Assembly (NCBI RefSeq): GCF_030287405.1
Contig: NZ_JASVVV010000001.1
Coordinates: 974,403 to 1,038,402 of the forward strand
Reading direction: 5' to 3'
Length of the DNA stretch: 64,000 bases
From: Halalkalicoccus sp. NIPERK01
GTDB lineage: Archaea > Halobacteriota > Halobacteria > Halobacteriales > Halalkalicoccaceae
Shown here: positions 1 through 9,105 of the stretch, one piece after another
Layout: every line of letters starts with the position of its first letter
Numbering within the stretch: the stretch's first letter is position 1
The notes under the pieces: model-generated
Told to the model about the DNA's origin: nothing
What the model saw: the letters and a program-made list of their open reading frames with translations, nothing else
The model's database searches: none
Translations under genes and position numbers: made by a program

Positions 1-448
1 CGGGTTCGTGGAGGAAGTCGACGGCGCGCTCGAAGTCGTCGGCGAGCCACGCGAGGAGGTCCTCGAGGACCGCGAGTCGCGCGCCGGTGCCGACGAGGAC
101 CAGCGCGTCGGGTTCGAACTCGCGGTAGAGGGCGACGTGGAGGGAGACGGCCCCGCCCAGCGAGTTGCCGACGAGGACTCCCGACCCCGTCTCCTCGGCC
201 ACGGCGATCACGTCGTCGGCGTACGCCGAGAGGGTACTGAAACCCGGGTCGGCGTCGATGTCGTCGCTGTCGCCGTGGCCCGAGAGGTCGAGCGCGACGA
301 CGGGTCGCTCGTCGGCCATCCTGGCCTGGGACTTCCAGACGCCGCGTTCGCCGCCGCTGCCGTGAACACAGAGCATCGCCGGCCCTTCGCCGCCTCGGTC
401 GTGGCGTTCGTAGGTGGTCTCCCGGCCGTGGTGCGAGACGGTCTCCAT
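1..448 (-). CDS. Alpha/beta hydrolase, partial (C-terminus beyond the window)
   Basis: About 149 N-terminal residues are visible, starting at the ATG at 448 and running off the left edge without a stop. The fold signature is clear: an oxyanion-region motif CVHGSGGERG, then LDLSGHGDSD, then a nucleophile elbow GNSLGG (GxSxG, serine nucleophile). These are the first catalytic landmarks of the alpha/beta hydrolase superfamily; the acid and histidine would lie outside the window. The substrate cannot be told. It is divergent from the DUF7127-cdcH pair, with 141 bp between. Confidence 0.85.
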   Translation of the reverse strand, partial: METVSHHGRETTYERHDRGGEGPAMLCVHGSGGERGVWKSQARMADERPVVALDLSGHGDSDDIDADPGFSTLSAYADDVIAVAEETGSGVLVGNSLGGAVSLHVALYREFEPDALVLVGTGARLAVLEDLLAWLADDFERAVDFLHEP

Positions 449-548
449 ACGGTCGGTTCGGCCGCTCGTCTGATAAAGCTCATTACCCCGAACCGCAATA
501 CAACCGCTCGGGCGTTGCCCCCCTCCAGTAGTGCTACTTCTTGAGAAA

Positions 549-589
549 GGCTTTTATATTCAAATGACTAACTTGGAGTTAGTATCATC
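549..589 (+). promoter_or_regulatory. Promoter of the DUF7127-cdcH operon with an inverted repeat at the start site
   Basis: An AT-rich TATA element (CTTTTATATT, 551-560) lies about 30 bp upstream of the ATG at 590. It is followed by an inverted repeat with arms ACTAAC (567-572) and GTTAGT (578-583) around a 5-nt spacer. The repeat falls where transcription should begin, so it could be an operator or a short 5' hairpin. The promoter call follows haloarchaeal convention; the regulatory role is inferred. Confidence 0.6.
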
Positions 590-838
590 ATGACCCCACA
601 GCACATCACGGACGGGCGCGACACCCTGGTTCGCCGCTACGAGTACGACGACGAGGCCGTGATCGCGATCGACCTCGGCAGCGAGGCGAGCGACGCGAGC
701 GTCGACGTCGTCGACGACACCGCGATCGTCGTCGTCGAGACGGCGGAGGGCGAACGCCAGGAGGAGTTCGACCTTCCGAGCGAGGGAGCACGAGCGTTTA
801 TCAAAAACGGCGTCCTTACCATCGAGGTAGAGTCATGA
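590..838 (+). CDS. Small Hsp20-like protein, DUF7127 family, coupled to CdcH
   Basis: 82 aa, acidic. The sequence alternates short beta-prone segments and ends with a motif like the alpha-crystallin C-terminal strand ([10 protein letters not shown]), so an Hsp20/CS-like beta-sandwich fold is likely. I recognise it as the haloarchaeal family I know as DUF7127 (name from memory). The stop codon overlaps the start of cdcH by 4 bp (ATGA), which implies translational coupling and a possible adaptor or chaperone role for the AAA ATPase. That role is inferred from context; no catalytic residues are visible. Confidence 0.8.
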   Translation: MTPQHITDGRDTLVRRYEYDDEAVIAIDLGSEASDASVDVVDDTAIVVVETAEGERQEEFDLPSEGARAFIKNGVLTIEVES

Positions 839-3105
839 GCGCGAAACTCACCGTCAAACCGCTGAAGCAGAAGGACGCGGGTCGCGGGCTCGCGGCCGTC
901 GACCGCGCGTCGATGCAGGAGCTCGAACTGGAGAACGGTGATTACATCCTGATCGGGGGATCGGGCGGCGAGCGCGCCGTCGCGCGGGTCTGGCCGGGCT
1001 ACCCCGAGGACGACGGCCGCGGCGTGATCCGCATCGACGGCCGACTCCGACAGGAGGCCAACGTCGGGATCGACGACCGCGCGACCGTCGAGAAGGCAGA
1101 CGTCAAGCCCGCGACCGAGATCACCATCGCCACGCCGCAGAACCTCCGCATCCAGGGCAACATCGGCCCGCTCGTCCGGGACCGCCTGAGCGGGCAGGCG
1201 GTCACGCAGGGCCAGACCGTCCGAGTGGGCTTCGGGATCGGCCCGATGTCCGGCGGCGGTCGCGAGATCCCGCTGAAGATCGCCGATACCTCGCCGTCGG
1301 GCACGGTGGTCGTCACCGACGGGACGGAGATCACGATCAGCGAGAAGCCCGCCGAACAGATCCGTGAGGGCGCGGGCGGCGTCCCCGGCGGGTCGCCCAG
1401 CGTCACCTACGAGGACATCGGCGGCCTCGATCGGGAGCTCGAACAGGTCCGAGAGATGATCGAGCTGCCGATGCGCCACCCCGAACTGTTCCAGCAGTTG
1501 GGGATCGAGCCGCCGAAGGGCGTCCTGCTGCACGGCCCGCCCGGAACGGGCAAGACGCTGATGGCGAAGGCCGTCGCCAACGAGATCGACGCCAGCTTCC
1601 ACACGATCTCCGGGCCGGAGATCATGTCGAAGTACTACGGCGAATCGGAAGAACAGCTCCGCGAGATGTTCGAGGAGGCCGAGGAGAACGCCCCCGCGAT
1701 CGTCTTCATCGACGAGATCGACTCGATCGCGCCTAAGCGCGGCGAGACCAGCGGCGACGTCGAACGCCGCGTGGTCGCCCAGCTTCTCTCGCTGATGGAC
1801 GGCCTCGAGGAACGCGGGCAGGTCATCGTCATCGGCGCGACCAACCGGGTGGACGCGATCGACCCCGCGCTCCGCCGGGGTGGCCGCTTCGACCGCGAGA
1901 TCGAGATCGGCGTCCCCGACAAGGAGGGCCGCCGCGAGATCCTGCAGGTCCACACGCGCGGGATGCCGCTCGCCGACGGCGTGGACCTCGAGCGCTACGC
2001 CGAGAACACCCACGGGTTCGTCGGCGCGGACATCGCCACCCTCGCCCGTGAGGCGGCGATGAACGCCCTTCGGAGGATCCGCCCGGAACTCGACCTCGAG
2101 AGCGAGGAGATCGACGCCGACGTCCTCGACGCGCTGCGCGTGACCGAGGAGGACTTCAAACAGGCGCGCAAGGGGATCGAACCCTCGGCGCTGCGCGAGG
2201 TGTTCGTCGAGGTGCCCGACACGAGTTGGGAGCAGGTCGGCGGCCTCGAGGACACCAAAGAGCGCCTCCGCGAGACGATCCAGTGGCCCCTCGAGTACCC
2301 CGAGGTGTTCGAGGCGATGGACCTCGACGCCGCGAAGGGCGTCCTGCTCTACGGCCCGCCGGGCACCGGGAAGACCCTGCTCGCGAAGGCCGTCGCCAAC
2401 GAGGCCGAGTCGAACTTCATCTCGATCAAGGGCCCCGAACTGCTCAACAAGTTCGTGGGCGAGAGCGAGAAGGGGGTCCGCGAGGTCTTCAGCAAGGCCC
2501 GCGAGAACGCCCCGACGGTGATCTTCTTCGACGAGATCGACTCGATCGCGGGCGAGCGCGGCCGGCACTCGGGCGACTCGGGCGTCGGCGAGCGCATGGT
2601 CTCACAGCTGCTGACGGAACTCGACGGCCTCGAGGAACTCGAGGACGTCGTCGTGATCGCAACCACGAACCGCCCGGACCTGATCGATTCCGCCCTCCTG
2701 CGGCCGGGCCGCCTCGATCGCCACGTCCACGTGCCGGTGCCCGACGAGGCCGCACGCCGGGCGATCTTCGAGGTCCACACGCGCGAGAAGCCGCTCGCCG
2801 ACGACGTGGACCTCGACGAACTGGCCGCCGAGACCGAGGGCTACGTCGGCGCGGACATCGAGGCGGTCAGCCGCGAGGCCTCGATGGCCGCGACCCGCGA
2901 GTTCATCACCAGCGTCGACCCCGAGGAGACGCTCGACAGCGTCGGCAACGTCCGGGTGAGCCGCGAACACTTCGAGCGGGCGCTCGAGGAGGTGAACCCG
3001 AGCGTCACCCCCGAGACCCGCGAGCGCTACGCCGAGATCGAGGAGCGCTTCGACCGGGGCGGCGCGGAACTCGAAGAACAGGAAGTCAGCCGCACCTTCC
3101 AGTAG
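835..3105 (+). CDS. cdcH: AAA+ ATPase of the CDC48/VCP family
   Basis: 756 aa, the usual length for haloarchaeal CDC48. The order is an N-terminal double-psi barrel and CDC48_2 region (about 1-185), then two AAA modules. D1 has Walker A GPPGTGKT (about 234-241) and Walker B VFIDEID (about 290-296). D2 has Walker A GPPGTGKT (about 507-514) and Walker B IFFDEID (about 562-568). Both keep arginine-finger-containing SRH stretches (GATNR and ATTNRPD). The family forms hexamers that unfold and segregate substrate proteins, in archaea often for the proteasome. The start is fixed by the ATGA overlap with the upstream small gene. Confidence 0.97.
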   Translation: MSAKLTVKPLKQKDAGRGLAAVDRASMQELELENGDYILIGGSGGERAVARVWPGYPEDDGRGVIRIDGRLRQEANVGIDDRATVEKADVKPATEITIATPQNLRIQGNIGPLVRDRLSGQAVTQGQTVRVGFGIGPMSGGGREIPLKIADTSPSGTVVVTDGTEITISEKPAEQIREGAGGVPGGSPSVTYEDIGGLDRELEQVREMIELPMRHPELFQQLGIEPPKGVLLHGPPGTGKTLMAKAVANEIDASFHTISGPEIMSKYYGESEEQLREMFEEAEENAPAIVFIDEIDSIAPKRGETSGDVERRVVAQLLSLMDGLEERGQVIVIGATNRVDAIDPALRRGGRFDREIEIGVPDKEGRREILQVHTRGMPLADGVDLERYAENTHGFVGADIATLAREAAMNALRRIRPELDLESEEIDADVLDALRVTEEDFKQARKGIEPSALREVFVEVPDTSWEQVGGLEDTKERLRETIQWPLEYPEVFEAMDLDAAKGVLLYGPPGTGKTLLAKAVANEAESNFISIKGPELLNKFVGESEKGVREVFSKARENAPTVIFFDEIDSIAGERGRHSGDSGVGERMVSQLLTELDGLEELEDVVVIATTNRPDLIDSALLRPGRLDRHVHVPVPDEAARRAIFEVHTREKPLADDVDLDELAAETEGYVGADIEAVSREASMAATREFITSVDPEETLDSVGNVRVSREHFERALEEVNPSVTPETRERYAEIEERFDRGGAELEEQEVSRTFQ

Positions 3106-3147
3106 GCCCGTACTGTTTTCCCGACGCCTCCGATCGGCCGATCACCC

Positions 3148-4008
3148 TTACTCGAGGCGTTCCGCGGCCTCGCGCTCGACGAGCGCACCGGCGTTCGCCT
3201 CGGGGAGGCTCACCACGTCGTCGGTCGCCAGATCGTACTCCCGGTCGTCGATCCCCACGATCTCGCCCACGTCACGGGTGATCCGGAGGGTCGCCCGCTC
3301 GATTCCCTCCTCGTCCGCGCCCGTCTCGACCGGATCGACGTCGTCTCCGGCGGACGCCTCCGTCGTCTCGTCGTTCTCCCCTTCGGGTGGCGCCGACTCA
3401 CCGACCGTGGCCGATTCGGGGTCGTCCGTCGCGGCCCCGGCGGTCGACGGGATTTCCTCGGTCTCCGATCCGTCGCCCATGAGGTCCGCGGCGCTCACGG
3501 ACGGCTCGTCGGTCGGGGTCGGTTCCTCCGGTGGGGCGGCCGGATCGGCCGCCTCGCTCGCCCCGGTCGGCCCGGGATCGCCGGCCGGTTCGCCGTCGTC
3601 GGCGTTCGTGTCCGCTTCGGCCTCGCCGGCGAGCACGTCGAGAACGTGCGCGCGGTTGTCCTTGATCCGGGCGACGAGATCCGAGAACAGGTCGCGTTCC
3701 TCGCTCGTGAGGCCCTCCTCGTCGGCGGGCATGTCCGCGGCGGCGAAGCTCGCGAGCTTGACGAGCTTGCCGACGCGGCGTTCGTAGATCGATTTCACCA
3801 CCTGCTCGGTCGAGTCGATCTCGCTCGTCAGGCGCTGGACCTCGGGGTCGCCGAAGGGGTCGTCGGCCGCCGCGGCGCGCTCCGATCGCTCGTCTTTCAG
3901 CGCCGCGATGTGGTCGGCCACGTCGGTGTAAAACGAGTCGGGGAGATGCTGGAGGCTGTCCTTTCCCCGCTCGGTGTCCTTGACCGTCTGGAGTTCGTCG
4001 AGATCCAC
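3148..4008 (-). CDS. GINS complex protein (archaeal Gins51 type)
   Basis: 286 aa. The N-terminal helical GINS A-domain (about 1-120) begins with a LDELQTVKDTERGKDSLQ-like stretch and contains the segment VKSIYERRVGKLVKLA. A long low-complexity acidic and Pro/Thr/Ser linker follows (about 125-225), then a small C-terminal B-domain (about 228-286; RITRDVGEIVGID, EREAAERL). GINS joins MCM and the Cdc45/RecJ-like protein in the replicative helicase. It is 68 bp downstream of priS on the same strand, the conserved GINS-primase pairing in haloarchaea. The linker is typical haloarchaeal expansion. Confidence 0.9.
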   Translation of the reverse strand: MDLDELQTVKDTERGKDSLQHLPDSFYTDVADHIAALKDERSERAAAADDPFGDPEVQRLTSEIDSTEQVVKSIYERRVGKLVKLASFAAADMPADEEGLTSEERDLFSDLVARIKDNRAHVLDVLAGEAEADTNADDGEPAGDPGPTGASEAADPAAPPEEPTPTDEPSVSAADLMGDGSETEEIPSTAGAATDDPESATVGESAPPEGENDETTEASAGDDVDPVETGADEEGIERATLRITRDVGEIVGIDDREYDLATDDVVSLPEANAGALVEREAAERLE

Positions 4009-4076
4009 CTATCGACGCACCTCCCCGACGAACCGATACATACCCCCGACTGTCATTCCCGATCCCCTTAACTGTT

Positions 4077-5249
4077 TCATTCGCGTCCCTTCTCGGCCCA
4101 CCCGCGGGCCATCAGGAAGATCCCCGCGTACTCGGGGAGCGTGTGCGTTCCAGCTTCGAGAGAGCGCGAGAGCCCGCCCAGTTCCACCCGTCGGGGTTCG
4201 TCGAGGTCGACCGTGATCTCGTGGTTTTGGAACGTCTCGGGGACCGCGTCGATCAGCGGGGAGAAGTCGTCGAGTTTCTCGCGGCTCAGTCGCTGGACCG
4301 CCAAACCGCTGCCGCCGTGGAGGCTCCCGGGCAGGCGAATCAGCCGGTTCGTGTCGGTCGTGACCGGCTCGTCGATCGGCGCGTTGTCCCGGGCGACGCT
4401 CTCGGCGACGACCTGCCGGGCGAGGCTGAAGAAGGCGGGATGGACGTCGACGTTGCCCGACTCGATCTCAGCGCGGTTCTCCCGCATCGCCTTCAGGGCC
4501 GCCTTCGCCTTCCCCTCGCCGATCCCCTCGAACTCCCGGAGCCGGTCGATGGCCGTTTCGTCGTTCGCGTCGGCGAGGTCGTCGACGAGTTCGACGACGT
4601 GCTCGTGTGCGCGTCTCGACCACCCGCCGCGGGTGTCGAGGGTGCGCTTCTCGGCGGGGGTTCGCCGGCCGAGACCGGCGACCGTCTCGCGGGTGATCAG
4701 CTCCTCGAAGTCCAGCCCGATCCCGCGGACGTAGTCGACGATCTCGCGTCGCGCGTCGCGTTCGAGCTCCTGGACGCCCGGATCGCGGACGTGGACGTGA
4801 TAGCCCCGCCCGCCCGAGAAGACGACCGTCAGCTCCTCGAAGCCGAAGTCGTCGTCGAGGAAGTCGAGCAGTTTGTAGAGCGCCCCCTTGCAGGTCTCGA
4901 GCATCTCTCCATAGGTGTCCTCGCCGGGGATGACGCCGGGAAGGTGGTCGGCGTCGAGGTCGAAGATCAGGTCGGAGCCGCGCCAGCCCTTCTCGCCCAT
5001 CGAACCGGCACCCGGGTCGTCGTACCGGCCCGCCGAGAAGTAGACGTGCCGGGGGCGTTCGCGCGCGAGGAAGTCGCCGATCTCGCCGAGGTCGAGCAGC
5101 GAGCGGTGGCGGATCATCGTCGTGCCGCCCGCCCGCCACGGGATGTACCCCCACTCGCGCTCGCCCGCGGCGGGCGGGGGCGTCACCGTCGTCCGGCGGT
5201 AGTGGTCGCTGAAGCGCCCCCGGAGATACGCGCGCGTTCGCTCCTCCAT
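4077..5249 (-). CDS. priS: DNA primase catalytic subunit
   Basis: 390 aa. Archaeo-eukaryotic primase signature: the metal-binding DxD in LIFDLDADH (Asp97 and Asp99) and the SGGRGYHVHV motif (about 145-154) that binds the nucleotide. The upstream GWRGSDL and downstream LIRLPGSLHGGSG (basic and Gly-rich) also match PriS. It makes RNA/DNA primers with PriL, which is not in the window. It is transcribed toward the GINS gene and probably with it. The ATG at 5249 places the family-typical N-terminus (MEERTRAYLRGRF). Confidence 0.97.
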   Translation of the reverse strand: MEERTRAYLRGRFSDHYRRTTVTPPPAAGEREWGYIPWRAGGTTMIRHRSLLDLGEIGDFLARERPRHVYFSAGRYDDPGAGSMGEKGWRGSDLIFDLDADHLPGVIPGEDTYGEMLETCKGALYKLLDFLDDDFGFEELTVVFSGGRGYHVHVRDPGVQELERDARREIVDYVRGIGLDFEELITRETVAGLGRRTPAEKRTLDTRGGWSRRAHEHVVELVDDLADANDETAIDRLREFEGIGEGKAKAALKAMRENRAEIESGNVDVHPAFFSLARQVVAESVARDNAPIDEPVTTDTNRLIRLPGSLHGGSGLAVQRLSREKLDDFSPLIDAVPETFQNHEITVDLDEPRRVELGGLSRSLEAGTHTLPEYAGIFLMARGWAEKGRE

Positions 5250-5294
5250 ACCCGAGTGACTCTCGGTCCCGTCGATAAATGGATAGCGATCCGG

Positions 5295-5771
5295 TCAGCG
5301 CCGGAGGTACTCCGAGAGCCGGCCGGCGATTCCGTCGGTGTCGCCGCGTTTGAGGTAAAAGGAGTCCCCCGAGTCCTCGTAGTAGTTGTCGATCCGGCGG
5401 ACGATCTCGAACCCGAGGTGGTCGTAGAAGGCGAGCGCTTCTTCGTTCGTCGTCCGGGCGTGACACGTCACCGTCCGGTGTTTCTCGGCGACCAGATCGA
5501 TCAGTCGTTCGCCGAACCCCTCCCCGCGGTACTCGGGGTCGACGGCGAGAAAGAGGAGGTAGCCGTCGCGGCGCGTCGCCGCGAAGCCGACGAGCCGGTC
5601 GTCGATGAAGAGCAGGTGAACCGTCGATCGGCGATAGGCGTCGGTGAAAAAACCACGCCGTTGCTTGAGGACGTCCTCCCGGAGGCGAATGTCCTCCTTC
5701 AGCCGCCAGGCGGTCTCGACGTGGGTATCGTCGCCCGGCCCGACGACCTGCAGATCGACGTTGACACTCAC
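5295..5771 (-). CDS. GNAT-family N-acetyltransferase
   Basis: 158 aa. A GNAT domain fills the protein: a beta-strand LLFLAVDPEYRG followed by the acetyl-CoA pyrophosphate loop RGEGFGERL, and a C-terminal NEEALAFYDHLGFEIV motif typical of RimI-like enzymes. The acceptor substrate (protein N-terminus or small amine) cannot be told. It lies 45 bp upstream of priS on the same strand, but I see no functional link to replication. Confidence 0.88.
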   Translation of the reverse strand: MSVNVDLQVVGPGDDTHVETAWRLKEDIRLREDVLKQRRGFFTDAYRRSTVHLLFIDDRLVGFAATRRDGYLLFLAVDPEYRGEGFGERLIDLVAEKHRTVTCHARTTNEEALAFYDHLGFEIVRRIDNYYEDSGDSFYLKRGDTDGIAGRLSEYLRR

Positions 5772-5848
5772 TCCCGAAGTATAGTACCGACCCCGTTATA
5801 ACTCCACCGACGGGCAAGGGCTTTGTGTCCCGCCGCCGGCGTCGAACC

Positions 5849-6259
5849 ATGGACACGGCGTTCGAACTGCGCGACCACACCGCCGACGTCGCCGTCGCCG
5901 CCGAGGGGGCCACGCTCGAGGCGGTCTTCGGCGCGCTCGGCGACGGTCTGGCGGCCGCCCAGTGCGATTCGATCCCCGAAACGGGCGAGCGATTCGCGTT
6001 CTCGATCACCGCCGAGAGCCCCGAGGCGCTGCTGTTCGACTACCTCGACGAACTCATCTACGAACGGGACGTCCGGTCGGTGCTCCCCGTCGGCAACGAG
6101 GTCCGGATCGATCCCGAGGAGTGGCAACTCGACGCGAGCGCGCGCGGCGTCCCCCTCGACGGGATCGAGGCCCGGGAGGTGAAGGCCGTCACCTACTCCG
6201 AGATGCGCCTCGAGGAGGTCGAGGGGGGCTGGGAGGCGTACGTCGTCCTAGACGTGTAG
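5849..6259 (+). CDS. Archease, tRNA-splicing ligase activator
   Basis: 136 aa from the ATG at 5849. An in-frame GTG at 5825 would add an arginine-rich tail that the family lacks, so I reject it. The N-terminus FELRDHTADVAVAAEG and the C-terminal block VKAVTYSEMRLEE are the two archease signatures and carry the Asp/His/Glu metal ligands. Archease helps RtcB guanylylation and multiple turnover in tRNA splicing and RNA repair. RtcB itself is encoded on the same strand about 2.8 kb downstream. Confidence 0.95.
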   Translation: MDTAFELRDHTADVAVAAEGATLEAVFGALGDGLAAAQCDSIPETGERFAFSITAESPEALLFDYLDELIYERDVRSVLPVGNEVRIDPEEWQLDASARGVPLDGIEAREVKAVTYSEMRLEEVEGGWEAYVVLDV

Positions 6260-6276
6260 GGAGATGATTTCGTCGG

Positions 6277-7032
6277 TTATCCTCCGCTCGCACCGGACTT
6301 CGTCGTGTCCCACGAACAGGGTACGACATCGGCCACGTCCTGTGAAACCCATACTTCGGTGTCGGTCACCTCGACGATCCCGTCGAAAGCCGAGTCGCTG
6401 ACCACGAACTCGAAGCTATCCATCCCTTCGTGGCCGGTGAGCGCTTGAGCGGTCAACTCGTACCGTCCGAACTCGTCGGTTGCCGCTATCTCGCGTTCTT
6501 CGCCCGCGGTGATCGTCACGGTTTCGTCGACGAACGTATCGTCGCCAGTCAGTTCGACGTGTACCTCGTGATCACGTCCGGCGGAGTTTTGGACGATAAT
6601 GAGCCGCGGCTCCGGCGCCCGGACGACCTCGTCCTCGTGGAGTTCGAGCGTCCACGTCTCACCATCGGTTTCGACGGTCGGATCGTAGGGTGTATCGTCG
6701 ACGACGAGATACGACCGTCCGGGATCGACGGCCTCGGCGAACAGTAATTCGTCCGCTTCGTATCGTCCGTCGTCGAGTGCGATGTCGACTTCGTTTCTGA
6801 CGTCTTCGGGAAGCCACTCGTACTCGATCGAAATCAGGTGGCACTCCTCGTACGTCCGGTCCTCGATCGAGTACTCCGAACCGTTCCCCTCGGTGTTGTC
6901 GGTCTCCGGGTCATTCCCCTCGGAACCGGTACTCCCGGAGCCATCTCCGGGCCCGTCGCCGTCCCCGAGACAGCCCGCGACGGTGAACGTGAGGGCGCTG
7001 CCCGCCGTCTTGAGGGCCGTTCGTCGATCCAT
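6277..7032 (-). CDS. Twin-arginine lipoprotein, haloarchaeal, unknown function
   Basis: 251 aa. The N-terminus MDRRTALKTAGSALTF has a twin-arginine motif, then lipobox TVAGC (Cys21), then an acidic Gly/Asp/Ser/Asn linker (about 22-55) typical of surface-anchored haloarchaeal lipoproteins. The remainder is rich in beta-strand patterns, including two stretches that look like immunoglobulin-like modules (LELHEDEVVRAPEPRLII and VHVELTGDDTFVDETVTI). I see no enzymatic motif. It probably sits on the outer face of the membrane. It ends 18 bp from the archease stop (convergent). Confidence 0.8.
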   Translation of the reverse strand: MDRRTALKTAGSALTFTVAGCLGDGDGPGDGSGSTGSEGNDPETDNTEGNGSEYSIEDRTYEECHLISIEYEWLPEDVRNEVDIALDDGRYEADELLFAEAVDPGRSYLVVDDTPYDPTVETDGETWTLELHEDEVVRAPEPRLIIVQNSAGRDHEVHVELTGDDTFVDETVTITAGEEREIAATDEFGRYELTAQALTGHEGMDSFEFVVSDSAFDGIVEVTDTEVWVSQDVADVVPCSWDTTKSGASGG

Positions 7033-7154
7033 ACCGTCTATCGACGCACTCGATAGATATATATTCTGACTGTTTTGGGCGAGACCGCTCGTCGGTCGGA
7101 TTCGCCGATCCGGCCGCGCGGGCCTTCGTGTGGACCGACCCGTAACGGCGCGGG

Positions 7155-8384
7155 TCAGTGAAGGCGCTTCATCACCGGCGTCGCCGTCACGCCGTGGACG
7201 ACGACCGAGACGAGAACGATCGCGCCGACGACCGCCCACAGCAGGTCGGCGTCGGCGAACGCGGCCTCGTTCAGGCCGTGGGCGAGGTAGTAGAACGAGC
7301 CGATCCCACGGATCCCGAAGAACGCGATCGCGCCCCGCTCGCCCCACGGGCGGTCGAAGCCGACGAGTCCGATCGCGCCCGCGAGCGGGCGGACGAGGAA
7401 GACGACCGCGAGCGCCGCGAGCGTCCCTTCGAGTGTGAGCGGGCCGAGCAGTCCGCCGACGATCGCCCCGCCGAAAAAGAGCATGATCAGCGCCATCAGC
7501 ACCTGCTCCGCGAGTTCGGCGATCTGGTGGAGCGACGCGTTGTACTCGTGGTCCCGCTCGTAGTGGCGGATCGTGAGCGCAGCGACGAACACCGCGATGA
7601 AGCCGTAGCCCCCGACGACCTCGGTCAGTCCGTAGGCGAACAGCGTTCCAGCGATCGCTTCGAGGCCCCGGACCGACTGGGCGATCCGCGTCTCGGGTGC
7701 GGCCGCGAAGATTATCCGGGCGAGGACCGCGCCGAGTGCGACCCCGGCGACGGTGCCGACGACGATCTTGTAGCCCACGGCGACGAGCAGCCACTCGCCG
7801 AGCCAGTTTCCGGGGGCGAGGCCCACGAGCGCGATCGCGATCGCCAGGTTCGTGAAGGGAAAGGCCAGCCCGTCGTTGAGCCCGGCCTCCGAGGAGAGCG
7901 CGAACCGTGGCTCGGAGCCCTCCTCGTCCATGCCGCCCTCGCCGGGTTCCTTGACCTGCACCTCGCTCGCGAGCACGGGATCGGTCGGCGCGATGACCGC
8001 CCCAAGCAACACGGCCGTCGGGACGAGGAAGCCGACGAGCCACCACCCCAGCAGCGCGGCTCCGGCGATCGACAGCGGCATCGTGATCGCGAGCAGTCGC
8101 CACGTTACGGCCCACCGCCGAAGGCCGGGTGGGCGATCGATCTTCAGGCCCAGGGCCATCAGCGCGATGATCACCCCCAGTTCGGCGAGGTGTTCGACGA
8201 GCAGCCCCTGTTCGAGCGGGTCGGGAGCGGGGATACCGGGGATCAAGAAGACCGCCGCGCCGAACGCGACGAAGAAGATCGGCAACGAGATCGCCCGCTC
8301 GGAGGCGACGAGTTGCAACACGGTGATCCCCAGCAACGTGAGTCCGATCACGACCAACCCGACGTCGTACAGTTCGATCGCCAC
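7155..8384 (-). CDS. CPA1-type sodium/proton antiporter
   Basis: 409 aa, about 12 hydrophobic segments. Antiporter hallmarks are VIAPTDPVLASEV (PTDP with the transport Asp) and SSEAGLNDGLAFPF (ND motif), plus a late GIRGIGSFYYL segment. These place it in the CPA1/NhaP group, exporting Na+ (or K+) in exchange for protons at the cytoplasmic membrane. I chose the GTG at 8384 because it starts just before the first membrane helix; in-frame sequence further upstream is charged and antisense to the neighbouring lipoprotein gene. It stands alone between two lipoprotein genes. Confidence 0.9.
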   Translation of the reverse strand: MAIELYDVGLVVIGLTLLGITVLQLVASERAISLPIFFVAFGAAVFLIPGIPAPDPLEQGLLVEHLAELGVIIALMALGLKIDRPPGLRRWAVTWRLLAITMPLSIAGAALLGWWLVGFLVPTAVLLGAVIAPTDPVLASEVQVKEPGEGGMDEEGSEPRFALSSEAGLNDGLAFPFTNLAIAIALVGLAPGNWLGEWLLVAVGYKIVVGTVAGVALGAVLARIIFAAAPETRIAQSVRGLEAIAGTLFAYGLTEVVGGYGFIAVFVAALTIRHYERDHEYNASLHQIAELAEQVLMALIMLFFGGAIVGGLLGPLTLEGTLAALAVVFLVRPLAGAIGLVGFDRPWGERGAIAFFGIRGIGSFYYLAHGLNEAAFADADLLWAVVGAIVLVSVVVHGVTATPVMKRLH

Positions 8385-8475
8385 AGAAACCGTACGAAGA
8401 GGCCACACAAAACGGTTGAGCCTGCACGCCGTTGCCGGCCGTAGATCCATACCCGAGGCGTGCGTGAAGCCGGAT

Positions 8476-9063
8476 ATGGACGACCGTTCGCTCCCGCGAC
8501 GGGGCTTGCTGATCCGGAGTATCGGCGCGCTCGGGATCGCCGTCGGGCTCTCGGGCTGTGTCGAGGAGATCGGCGAGCAGTTCCCCCCGGGTCGGGAGTG
8601 GCCGACGGGGGAGTACGCACCGGATCTCCCCGTTACGAAGCGCTCGACCGTCGTCGAATCCGGTGTCGAGGCGTTCGAGGGACGCGATATCGAGGACGAG
8701 GAGGCGTTCGAGCGCGCCCTCGAGGAGCACGGCATCGACGTCGAATCCGTCGAGCGAGAACAGGGGACCCTCACGGTCGAGTACGTCGCGACCGACCGGG
8801 ACGGGCAGGGGACGCTCCACGAGGTCGGACCGATCGCGGGGGCGTACGCCGCGCTCATCGGGACGGACTACGAGGCCGAGTTCCTCGAGATAACGATCCT
8901 CGACGACGATTCGTCGTCGGTCGGCGCCGCCGAGGTCGAAACCTCGTGGGCCATCGAGTACAACCGGGACGCGTACACCGCGAAGGAGTACGGCGAACTC
9001 GTCGCCGGCACGATCGAGTCACGACGATACCCCACGGAGGTGGGGGCGACGCCCGAGGGCTGA
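8476..9063 (+). CDS. Haloarchaeal lipoprotein, unknown function
   Basis: 195 aa. Twin-arginine-like start (LPRRGLLIRSIGALG) and lipobox GLSGC (Cys28). The mature part alternates acidic helices and strands; it contains a DEEAFERALEEHGIDVESVE stretch and the segment TLTVEYVA, suggesting a small alpha/beta fold. No catalytic motif is seen. It is probably membrane-anchored outside the cell. The ATG at 8476 is set by the signal peptide. It lies 42 bp upstream of rtcB on the same strand, so co-transcription is possible. Confidence 0.8.
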   Translation: MDDRSLPRRGLLIRSIGALGIAVGLSGCVEEIGEQFPPGREWPTGEYAPDLPVTKRSTVVESGVEAFEGRDIEDEEAFERALEEHGIDVESVEREQGTLTVEYVATDRDGQGTLHEVGPIAGAYAALIGTDYEAEFLEITILDDDSSSVGAAEVETSWAIEYNRDAYTAKEYGELVAGTIESRRYPTEVGATPEG

Positions 9064-9105
9064 GCCGTCGAAACCTATTCCCCGACGCCGAGTCGATGGA
9101 CGGGT

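Noticed and set aside
637-2568. A 643-codon open frame antisense to cdcH
   Set aside because: The high GC bias at third codon positions opens antisense frames. The protein is repetitive in Arg/Asp/Leu/Val with no domain, whereas cdcH on the other strand has full AAA motifs.
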